Assembly: GCA_964639245.1 (NCBI GenBank)
Contig: CAZXCU010000002.1
Location: forward strand, 310,001 to 374,000
Length of the DNA: 64,000 nucleotides
Direction of reading: 5' to 3'
From: SB15 sp964639245
GTDB lineage: Bacteria; Chloroflexota; Anaerolineae; Aggregatilineales; J027
How positions within the stretch are numbered: the first letter of the stretch is position 1; every line of letters begins with the position of its first letter. The notes under the pieces were generated by a model that did no database searches, was not told the origin of the DNA, and saw only the letters and a list, made by a program, of their open reading frames with translations. This document shows, in pieces, positions 16,317 through 23,684 of this stretch. A program made the translations under genes and the position numbers.

Positions 16317-19300
16317 TATTGCACTACAATATCCACACTGCTGCTTTCATTGCCCGGTGCTGGGTCAGGTAAACTTGTGGCGCTAATACTGGCCGTGTTG
16401 GAGATGGTTTGCCCGCTTGTCCCACTGTTCACGGTTACAACCAGATCAAGATTGGCACTTGCGCCCGCCGTTAAACTGCCAATATCCCAGATGCCTGTGC
16501 CACTGTCATACGCCCCGCTTGCACTGACGAACGTCACCCCGGCTGGCAAAACATCTGTCACCTGTACCCCTGAAACATCAAAAGTAGGGCTGTTGTTGGT
16601 GACAAGGATGCTATAGGTCACGCTGTCTCCCTCAAGCGGGTTAGTCGGCAGGGCAGACATCCCCAAACTTAAATCTGCACTGGGTGGAAATTGTATATTT
16701 AAATCAAAAATGGCGTTATTATTGCCAACATTCGGGTCGGGTGGATTGGACGAGGCGATGCTGGCGGGGAGTTGAATCAGCGTTCCGCCAGTGCCTGCGT
16801 TGACAAACACCCCAATATACAGATGAACAGTTGCACCATTGGGGAGAGTACCAATTGTCCAAGCGCCTGTCCCACTGTCATACGTACCCATGTCCGGTGC
16901 AGCAGAATCGTAGGTGAGTCCGCCTGCAATCGGGCTGTTGACCTGAAGACTGAGGGTATCATCCGGGCCGTTGTTGGTGACGGCAACATCATAAACCACA
17001 TAATCGCCTTCCAATGGGGTCGGGTTGGGGGCAGAAACCGTGATAGAAAGTTCGGCGCTGGGTGGTGGAAGTACCGTCAGACTGGCATTGTCGCTATTAT
17101 CCGTTAAATCGGGGTCACTTTCTGTGAGGGAGGCGCTAGCGAGGTTGTCAATCGTTTGTCCGCCTGTTCCCGCGTTGACCTGTACATCAATTTGCAGAGT
17201 CGCGGATGCCCCGTTGTTTAGCGTGCCAATTGTCCATGTGCCTGTGCCTGAATCATAGCTACCCACGCTGGCAAAACTGCTCAGATAAGTTACACCCGCC
17301 GGCAACCAATCTGTCACCGAAACATTCGTGGCGGTGTTTGGCCCATAGTTGGTGAGCATTAAATTGTAGGAAAGTGTCTCCAGTTCATAGGGGGACATGT
17401 TGGTGACGGTTTTGATAAGTTCCAAATCGGCCTGTGGCACCCCGATGGTTATATCTTCGCCTTCGGTGTTATCGGTGGAATCGGGGTCGGGAATGCTCAA
17501 GGTCGTCACTGTTGCCGTGTTGGGGAGGGTTGCGCCTGCTGTGCCTGTATTGATGGTGACAGTGATAGTGAGGGTGGCATTTGCCCCGTTGAGCAATCCG
17601 CCCACGTCCCAGATACCTGTGAAGGGGTCATAAGTCCCTTGACTGGCGCTGCTGCTGACATAGGTCACACCGACGGGCAGATTGTCGGTAATCTGAATTC
17701 CGCTGGGGGCATCGTCCGGGCCGTAGTTGGTCAAAATGAGTGTGTAGGTGATGGTGTCGCCTTCACTGGGGAAATTTTCATCCACCGTTTTGAGCAACTC
17801 TAAATCTGACCCCGGCACATGAATATCGACACTTTGACTATTGTTGGCAAGATTCGGGTCGGTTAAATCAAAATTGGTAATCGTTGCGGTGTTGGGAATG
17901 GTTAAGCCAATCGTGCCACTATTGACAGTGGCATTGATGGTCAGTTGATGTTGGACACCATTGCCCAAAGTCCCGACTGTCCAGATGCCTGTGCCACTGT
18001 CATAGGTGCCGAGTGAGGTGCTGGCAGACAGGAAAGTCACTTCCGTGGGCAGCACATCGGTAACTTCGACAGAGGTTGCTGTGCTGGGGCCGTTATTCCG
18101 TACCGCAATAACATAGGTGACGATTGCACCTTCACTGGGGGTAGGGTTGCTGACGGATTTGGTGAGGGCGAGTTCGGATTCTGCCACTGGAACAATGATG
18201 GTGGCGCTGTCTGAATCATTGGCCGGGTTCGAATCGCTCTGGTCAGCGAAGGTGATGCTGGCGGTGTTGGGAAGGGTTTGTCCACTCGCGGCGGGCAGCA
18301 CCTGTACGGTGATTTGTAAGCGGACGGATGTTCCCGATGACACACTGCCGACTGTCCACACCCCTGTCCCGCTATCATAACTGCCTTGATCGGGTGCGCT
18401 GGACACAAAACCGACTTCGGACGGCAAACTGTCCGTGACTTCGACACTGGTAGCGGTGACGGGCATGTTATTGATAAACCAGAGGGTATAGGTGATTTGC
18501 TGCCCCACGTCCGGTGTGGTGTCGTTGACCGTTTTGGTTAAGGCCATGTCTGCGGTAAAAACGGTAATATCTTCCCAATCGGAATTGTTGGAAAGATCCG
18601 GGTCGGGCTGGTCGAGGGCGGTGACTGTGGCGGTATTGCGAATGGTCATGCCAACGGTTCCCAGATTGACCGTGACTGTTAAATTCAAATCGGCCTGTCC
18701 ATCGGGGGCGATGCTGCCGACTGTCCAAACCCCTGTGCCAGAATTAAAACTGCCCTGTGTGGCGCTGGCGGAAACAAAGCTCACTTCGGCGGGCAAAAGA
18801 TCGGTCACTTCAATACCTGTTGCGGGAATGGAGAAGGTGTTGGTGACGCGAATCTGGTAGACAATCGTCATGCCTTCAGCGGGATTGTTATTATTCACCG
18901 TTTTATTGAGGCGGATTTCTTCGGTTGCGACGCTGATATTGCGGGTAAAGGTATTGTCCGCCGCATTTGAGTCTGGTTCGTTCAAGGCGGTTATGGTGGC
19001 GGTGCTGGCAACCACCGTGCCTGCCGCGCTTGCCCCGACGGTGACATTGAGGTCGAGTTGAACGGTTGCGCCTGCCGAAATTGTGCCAATATCCCACAAC
19101 CCACCGCTAAATGTGCCTTGTGAGGGGGTAGCGGAAACAAAATTCAGACTCGCAGGCAAGTTATCTGTAACTTGAACCCCGGTGGCGGGGATGGTCATGT
19201 TGTTGGTGACGCGCACGGTGTAGGTAAGGGCTTGTCCGACAATCACATTGTTGTCGGTGACGGTTTTAGAGATGGTTAGCCCCGCGCTGCGAATAGTCAC

Positions 19301-20908
19301 GGCTTGGCTGTCTGTGTTATTGGTCAGATTCGGGTCAGATTGTGCCATGCTGGTAATGGTGGCATCGGCATTGGCGGTTTGGCCTTCGGTGGTGGGATTC
19401 ACGGTAACTGTCAGATTTAAAGTCGCATTGCTGCCCGAATTTAAGGTCGCTACTGTCCACGACCCCGCGCTGTATGTTCCCACCCCGGTGAATGATTGAA
19501 ATGTAACTTGCGGGGGCAAATTAATCGTAACTTGAATCGCTGTTGCGGTGCTTGGCCCGGCGTTGTTCATCACCAGTGTATAAATCAAGGTGCTGTTGAC
19601 ATCTGGCGTGGTGGTGCTGGCGCTCAAATTCAGCGACAAATTTGCCGTCGCAACGGGTGGAGTCGGATTGATCACCACACTGGCGCTGTTGTTGCCTGTG
19701 TTGGGGTCGGTCAGTGAGGAAGCGGTGATGTTGGTCGCATTGGTGATGCTGGTTCCGGCTGTACCACTATTTACACGAACCGTAATTTGCAGGGTGGCGG
19801 TTGCCCCGACGGATAAACTCCCCACCGACCAGATGCCCGTCGCTGCCACATAGGAACCTTGACTGGGTGTAGAGGCGGTAAAACTCACGCCCGCAGGCAA
19901 ATTATCCCGAACCTGAATCCCGGTGGCGTTGTTTGTACCTGCGTGGGTGATGGTCAGGGTATAGATTATATTTTGCCCTTCGGCGGGTGTGGGGTTGTTG
20001 ACGGTGATACCCAGCCCTAAATCCGCCGTTGGTACGGGGGTATTCGTGGGTGTGGGAGTCGGGGTGTTTGTTGCTGTCTGCGTTGGTGTGTGGGTCGGTG
20101 TCGGGGTAAACGTGTGGGTGGGTGTATCGGTCGCGGTTCCCGTAAAAGTTGGCGTGGGGGTATGGGTATTTGTCCCTGTGGATGTGGGGGTACTGGTGCG
20201 GGTTGGCGTGTTGGTATTGACGGGTGTAGGAGTCAATGTACGGGTCGGAGTTCTGGTAAAACTGCCCGTGGGCGTGGGCGTGCGTGTGACCGTCGGTGAA
20301 CTGGTGCGGGTTGGGGTTGGTGTCGAACTGCCTGTTGGCGTGGGTGTCCGTGTTGCAGTTGGGGTTGTCGCACTTGCACTCGCGGTCAAATTTGTAGCAG
20401 CTAACGTGCTGGCATTGGCAGAAGCAGAGGCATTGGGCGAACTGCCGGCGGCGGCATTGGTCTGGGCTGCGCTGGTCTGATTCGGATTCGCCGTGAGGGT
20501 TTGCGCCGCAGATGATGATTCGGGTGTTGGGTTGTCATTGGCGCTTTGCGAATCGGTTTGACTTTCGGCGGTGAGTGCCGATTCGCCTGTGGCAAGGCGG
20601 CTGATTTCATTGGCATCTGGCGTGCCTTGCTGGGCGACCTGCGGCAGAATGGTCAGTGTGCCTTCGTTGGCGATGAGCGTAATCAGTTCGGGGTCAATTG
20701 GCCCGAAGCGATTTTGATTCCACAACCCATAATCAGCGGTTTGGGGTGGGGCAATTTCTGCCTGAATCTCGTTTGATTTGGAAGATTGCAAGCCAGCCTG
20801 CGCTGCCGCAAAGACGCACAAAAACATCATCGGCAGCAGGAATAAGATCCATAAGCTGACCTGCCGCCTTTTTTGTGGTTTTTCGGGGGAGGGTTGTAAA
20901 CGTCTCAT
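16316..20908 (-). CDS. Large surface protein with Thr/Pro-rich stalk and ten DUF11 repeats
   Basis: 1530 residues from the ATG at 20908, which overlaps the stop of the upstream kinase gene (TGATG). A basic N-terminus is followed by a hydrophobic signal or anchor (SLWILFLLPMMFLCVFAAA). Next comes a Ser/Ala/Thr-rich low-complexity segment, then a stalk of TPTRT/TPTPT units, and then ten DUF11 modules of about 120 residues. Each module runs from a LxLxKTV-type strand through YTLxVxN and TDxLPxGVTFVS to WxVGxLxxGA. No sorting signal or C-terminal anchor is seen: the protein ends at the last module (SSVDIVVQ), so the N-terminal segment may be the anchor. A long extracellular adhesin or envelope spacer is likely. 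Module number may vary between strains by recombination. Confidence 0.93.
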   Translation of the reverse strand: MRRLQPSPEKPQKRRQVSLWILFLLPMMFLCVFAAAQAGLQSSKSNEIQAEIAPPQTADYGLWNQNRFGPIDPELITLIANEGTLTILPQVAQQGTPDANEISRLATGESALTAESQTDSQSANDNPTPESSSAAQTLTANPNQTSAAQTNAAAGSSPNASASANASTLAATNLTASASATTPTATRTPTPTGSSTPTPTRTSSPTVTRTPTPTGSFTRTPTRTLTPTPVNTNTPTRTSTPTSTGTNTHTPTPTFTGTATDTPTHTFTPTPTHTPTQTATNTPTPTPTNTPVPTADLGLGITVNNPTPAEGQNIIYTLTITHAGTNNATGIQVRDNLPAGVSFTASTPSQGSYVAATGIWSVGSLSVGATATLQITVRVNSGTAGTSITNATNITASSLTDPNTGNNSASVVINPTPPVATANLSLNLSASTTTPDVNSTLIYTLVMNNAGPSTATAIQVTINLPPQVTFQSFTGVGTYSAGSWTVATLNSGSNATLNLTVTVNPTTEGQTANADATITSMAQSDPNLTNNTDSQAVTIRSAGLTISKTVTDNNVIVGQALTYTVRVTNNMTIPATGVQVTDNLPASLNFVSATPSQGTFSGGLWDIGTISAGATVQLDLNVTVGASAAGTVVASTATITALNEPDSNAADNTFTRNISVATEEIRLNKTVNNNNPAEGMTIVYQIRVTNTFSIPATGIEVTDLLPAEVSFVSASATQGSFNSGTGVWTVGSIAPDGQADLNLTVTVNLGTVGMTIRNTATVTALDQPDPDLSNNSDWEDITVFTADMALTKTVNDTTPDVGQQITYTLWFINNMPVTATSVEVTDSLPSEVGFVSSAPDQGSYDSGTGVWTVGSVSSGTSVRLQITVQVLPAASGQTLPNTASITFADQSDSNPANDSDSATIIVPVAESELALTKSVSNPTPSEGAIVTYVIAVRNNGPSTATSVEVTDVLPTEVTFLSASTSLGTYDSGTGIWTVGTLGNGVQHQLTINATVNSGTIGLTIPNTATITNFDLTDPNLANNSQSVDIHVPGSDLELLKTVDENFPSEGDTITYTLILTNYGPDDAPSGIQITDNLPVGVTYVSSSASQGTYDPFTGIWDVGGLLNGANATLTITVTINTGTAGATLPNTATVTTLSIPDPDSTDNTEGEDITIGVPQADLELIKTVTNMSPYELETLSYNLMLTNYGPNTATNVSVTDWLPAGVTYLSSFASVGSYDSGTGTWTIGTLNNGASATLQIDVQVNAGTGGQTIDNLASASLTESDPDLTDNSDNASLTVLPPPSAELSITVSAPNPTPLEGDYVVYDVAVTNNGPDDTLSLQVNSPIAGGLTYDSAAPDMGTYDSGTGAWTIGTLPNGATVHLYIGVFVNAGTGGTLIQLPASIASSNPPDPNVGNNNAIFDLNIQFPPSADLSLGMSALPTNPLEGDSVTYSILVTNNSPTFDVSGVQVTDVLPAGVTFVSASGAYDSGTGIWDIGSLTAGASANLDLVVTVNSGTSGQTISNTASISATSLPDPAPGNESSSVDIVVQ
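16322..20020 (-). repeat. Ten tandem DUF11-coding modules
   Basis: About 3.7 kb coding for ten related modules of roughly 350-380 bases. Recurrent words on the plus strand are tgtgcctgt(g)ccactgtcata (the YDSGTG segment) and ccgactgtcca (WTVG). The DNA copies are diverged, so this is an old array rather than a recent expansion. Confidence 0.8.
20030..20370 (-). repeat. Low-complexity DNA coding for the Thr/Pro stalk
   Basis: Degenerate six-base periodicity of GTGTGGGTG/GTTGGGGTG type (plus strand) encodes the TPT-rich stalk of the DUF11 protein. Similar tracts occur in four other genes here (34755-34995, 48845-49015, 52690-52866 and, shorter, near 49230-49320). Confidence 0.75.
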
Positions 20909-23073
20909 CAAGTTATCCTCATAGGCAGTTCCAGAGTGACGGTTGTGCCATAATTCGGTTTGCTGCGGAGCGAAACACACCCCCCGTGTGCTTCAATGAC
21001 CTGCTGCGTGATGTATAGGCCCAACCCCAAGCCGCGTGAATCGGTGGGGCCGGCATCGGCGGAACGCCCGCGATACATACACTCAAAGACTTTTTCTAGC
21101 TCGTCGGTGTCAATGCCGACTCCGTTGTCATGCACCGACACATATACATGCTCATCACGGAGTTTGACATTAACCTCAATGAGTCCGCCTTTGGGGGTGT
21201 AACTATGGGCATTTCGCAAAAGATGATCCATCACCTGAAATAAGCGGGTTTTGTCGCCCTTCATCCAGAGTTTGTTGCCGGGCAAAAATGTCATGATTTG
21301 ATGACCGCGTTTTTCAATATCGCGCATGTTTTCATCAATGGCTTTGCGGATGACTTCGGAAAGTTCAAAGGATTCAATTTCTACGCGGAAATCCCCCGCA
21401 ATCATGGTGCTGACATCAATCACCTGATTAATCATCCGTTCCAGAATGCCCAAGTGGTCGCGGGTGTTGCCTACAAATTCATATCCCTGTGCATCCAATT
21501 GACCCTTTTTCAGCATGTACACAAGGTCAATATAGCCTTTGGCAGAAGCCAGTGGAGTCCGCAATTCGTGGGAAAGCTGGAGGATGATTTCGTCTTTAAG
21601 GTGTTCGGCTTCGATGAGGGCGGTAATATCCCGGAAAACAATCACATGCCCCAACAATTCTTCGGAAGGCATGGTGACAGGGGTAGCGAGTACACTGTAG
21701 ACCTGACTGCCAAAATGGATGGTTTGCGGTTGCAGCAGGTCTTCGGGATGGTGACACAACTGGGTAAAGCGGAAATAAGCGTCGTTGTCCCGTTCGCAGT
21801 TTTTGATGAGCATTTCCGCCGCTTGGTTGAGCAGGGTAAAATTTTTGGCGGAGTTCAGCACAATGAGCGCATCAGAAATGCTGGTCAAAACCGCTTCACG
21901 ACGGGCGGTTTCTTGAATTTGCTGGTGGTACAGGTGACTAATTTCTTGGTTGCGCTGCACCAGTTGGTCGGTCATGTGGTCAAAGGACACGCTGAGTTCG
22001 CCCAATTCATCTGGCAAGCGTAACCCAACGCGCCGTGATAAATCACCTTCACGGATGGCGCGGGTGGTGTTGACCAACCGTTTCACCGGATGGCTGATAG
22101 TCCGCGAAACTACAATGCCGAGCAGCGCAATGCCCATGAACAAGCCGGAAAAAAGCAGGGCGAGATAATCGCGGCTGGTGCTGATTTTGTCTGCGATAAA
22201 ACTCTTGGGAAGTACCACCGACAGGAGGCCAATCTGGGAATCGCGGATTTCAAACGGCACGTACATTGCCTGAAAGGTTTCCTGATTGAGAACGATTTCT
22301 TCGGTCGGATATTTTTCTTTGTCCGAGTCAAAACGGCTGCTAATCTGGGTGGTTTGTTCGGCGGTAAGGAGCAGCTCGGTTTCAGGAAGATTGCGGAAGG
22401 TGGTGTCAATCACCTGTCCATCGCTTAAATATAAATTGATGGACGAAAGGGCTTGTTCGCGGATTCGCAAAATGAGCTGATTGGACGTAACCCCCACACT
22501 GACCCCACCCACCAACTGCCGTTCGCTGTTCATGATGGGGGCATTGAAATAAAAGATGGTTTCCTCATCTTGAGCAATAATGTCAATATGTTTGTCGCCG
22601 AGCGCATCTACTTCGCCACGAATGACCCGTTGAATGCCTGCGCGGGTGGTCAGAATAGGCGATTCCAGCAGTTGATATTCAACCATGAAGCTGTTGGCAC
22701 GGCTCAGGTAAACCAGTCCGTTGCCCTGTGCATCAAACACGATGATTTCCTCAACCCCCGTGTTGAAAGCAATCGGGCGGAGCAGTTGGTCAATTTCTGC
22801 GCTGTTCTTGGATGTAATCGCTTCATCCATGCCTTCGGTAAAGGCAATCGAACGCAAAATGCTCAGGTGTTGGCGTTCAATTTCTTCGACGGTATTGGTT
22901 GCGGCGGTGGCGCTTTCGCCGAGCTGGTTGTTGATCCGTTCTTGGATGCTGCCTGCTACAAGGCGGGTAACGATAAAAACCCCGATGCCAGCCACAACGA
23001 CGGTTGCCAGCAAAAAGGGAAAGGTAATACGAGCGCCAATGCCCGGATAAAGTCGTTTCGGTAATCCCTGCAC
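20908..23073 (-). CDS. Membrane sensor histidine kinase (extracytoplasmic sensor, HAMP, PAS, HisKA, HATPase)
   Basis: 721 residues. A membrane segment at about 14-40 and a second near 300-322 enclose an extracytoplasmic sensor of about 260 residues that looks Cache-like (SATAATNTVEEIERQHLSIL, IIVFDAQGNGLVYLSRAN). A HAMP domain follows (VVSRTISHPVKRLVNTTRAI), then a PAS region, the phosphoacceptor LSHELRTPLASAKGYIDL, the N box (HLLRNAHSYTPKGG), G1 (VHDNGVGID) and G2 (GLGLGLY). It is complete. The start is GTG at 23073 without a clear ribosome binding site. Its stop overlaps the DUF11 gene start, tying kinase and surface protein into one transcript. The divergent REC-only gene at 23186 is the obvious partner candidate. 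Confidence 0.95.
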   Translation of the reverse strand: MQGLPKRLYPGIGARITFPFLLATVVVAGIGVFIVTRLVAGSIQERINNQLGESATAATNTVEEIERQHLSILRSIAFTEGMDEAITSKNSAEIDQLLRPIAFNTGVEEIIVFDAQGNGLVYLSRANSFMVEYQLLESPILTTRAGIQRVIRGEVDALGDKHIDIIAQDEETIFYFNAPIMNSERQLVGGVSVGVTSNQLILRIREQALSSINLYLSDGQVIDTTFRNLPETELLLTAEQTTQISSRFDSDKEKYPTEEIVLNQETFQAMYVPFEIRDSQIGLLSVVLPKSFIADKISTSRDYLALLFSGLFMGIALLGIVVSRTISHPVKRLVNTTRAIREGDLSRRVGLRLPDELGELSVSFDHMTDQLVQRNQEISHLYHQQIQETARREAVLTSISDALIVLNSAKNFTLLNQAAEMLIKNCERDNDAYFRFTQLCHHPEDLLQPQTIHFGSQVYSVLATPVTMPSEELLGHVIVFRDITALIEAEHLKDEIILQLSHELRTPLASAKGYIDLVYMLKKGQLDAQGYEFVGNTRDHLGILERMINQVIDVSTMIAGDFRVEIESFELSEVIRKAIDENMRDIEKRGHQIMTFLPGNKLWMKGDKTRLFQVMDHLLRNAHSYTPKGGLIEVNVKLRDEHVYVSVHDNGVGIDTDELEKVFECMYRGRSADAGPTDSRGLGLGLYITQQVIEAHGGCVSLRSKPNYGTTVTLELPMRIT

Positions 23074-23088
23074 GCTTTAACAAAACAT

Positions 23089-23115
23089 CCTATAATGGTT
23101 TGAGATTATTATAGG
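23089..23115. promoter_or_regulatory. Inverted repeat carrying a TATAAT on each strand between divergent kinase and regulator genes
   Basis: CCTATAAT (23089-23096) and ATTATAGG (23108-23115) are perfect inverted copies 11 bases apart. Each arm holds TATAAT in the direction of one of the divergent genes. Good -35 hexamers are not apparent, so activation by a regulator would be expected if these are real -10 elements. Confidence 0.4.
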
Positions 23116-23185
23116 AAGTCTTAAACAAGAATTGGGATAGAAAGCACTAACTTCACGTATTTTTCACGTTTGGGAAGGATTTGTT

Positions 23186-23572
23186 ATGGAATTTTTACAC
23201 CTAGAAGACCACGAACCCCTGCGCGAGGTGTTGAAAGTGGCACTGATGGCGGCTGACCCCTCGCTGAAAATCATTCAGTTTGAGGACAGCGATAGCGCCG
23301 TCGCTTATATCGAGCAGCATAAAAATGAGATTGATTTATTCATTTTAGATATTCGTGTTCCTGGTGCGTTGGATGGGATTGAAGTCGCTCAAAAAATTCG
23401 GGCGTTGGGGTGTGAAGGGGCGATTGTATTGACTTCGGCTTATGGGCGGCCTGAACAGGATTTTTTGAATACCTATCGCTGTGTGTGGATGGCAAAACCT
23501 TGGCATCTGGTGGACTCGGCGCGGAAGTTGTTCCCCTTGGCGACCAAAAAATCCCCACCTGATGCGCCCTAA
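23186..23572 (+). CDS. Single-domain response regulator (REC only)
   Basis: 128 residues, a receiver domain and nothing else. Acidic pocket Glu7/Asp8, phosphoacceptor Asp55 in FILDIRVPG, Thr83/Ser84 in VLTSAYG, and Lys104 in WMAKPW are all present. With no output domain it must act through protein contacts or as a phosphorelay intermediate, CheY/Spo0F style. AAGGA precedes the ATG by 7 bases. It is transcribed divergently from the sensor kinase at 20908-23073, so the two probably pair. Confidence 0.9.
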   Translation: MEFLHLEDHEPLREVLKVALMAADPSLKIIQFEDSDSAVAYIEQHKNEIDLFILDIRVPGALDGIEVAQKIRALGCEGAIVLTSAYGRPEQDFLNTYRCVWMAKPWHLVDSARKLFPLATKKSPPDAP

Positions 23573-23612
23573 AACGCTATGGCTATCCCGTGTTAATCTG
23601 CTAATCTTGTGA

Positions 23613-23641
23613 TTGGTAGTTGCCAGACAAACTGGTATAAT
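23613..23641 (+). promoter_or_regulatory. gyrA promoter
   Basis: TTGGTA (23613-23618), 17 bases, then a perfect TATAAT (23636-23641). The predicted start near 23648 gives a leader of about 37 bases. Confidence 0.7.
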
Positions 23642-23649
23642 TTATATTT

Positions 23650-23661
23650 GAACGTATGTTC
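23650..23661. promoter_or_regulatory. LexA-type box (GAAC-N4-GTTC) at the gyrA transcription start
   Basis: GAACGTATGTTC is a perfect palindromic match to the Bacillus-type LexA box and sits just downstream of the predicted gyrA start. About one such 8-base match is expected by chance in 64 kb, so position is the main support. Confidence 0.45.
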
Positions 23662-23684
23662 TATCATCCCTTTGAGAAGACAGC

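Noticed and set aside
16322..20020. Regularly recurring words suggesting a CRISPR-like array
   Set aside because: The period is about 350-380 bases, the copies are diverged, and the frame codes for DUF11 modules throughout.
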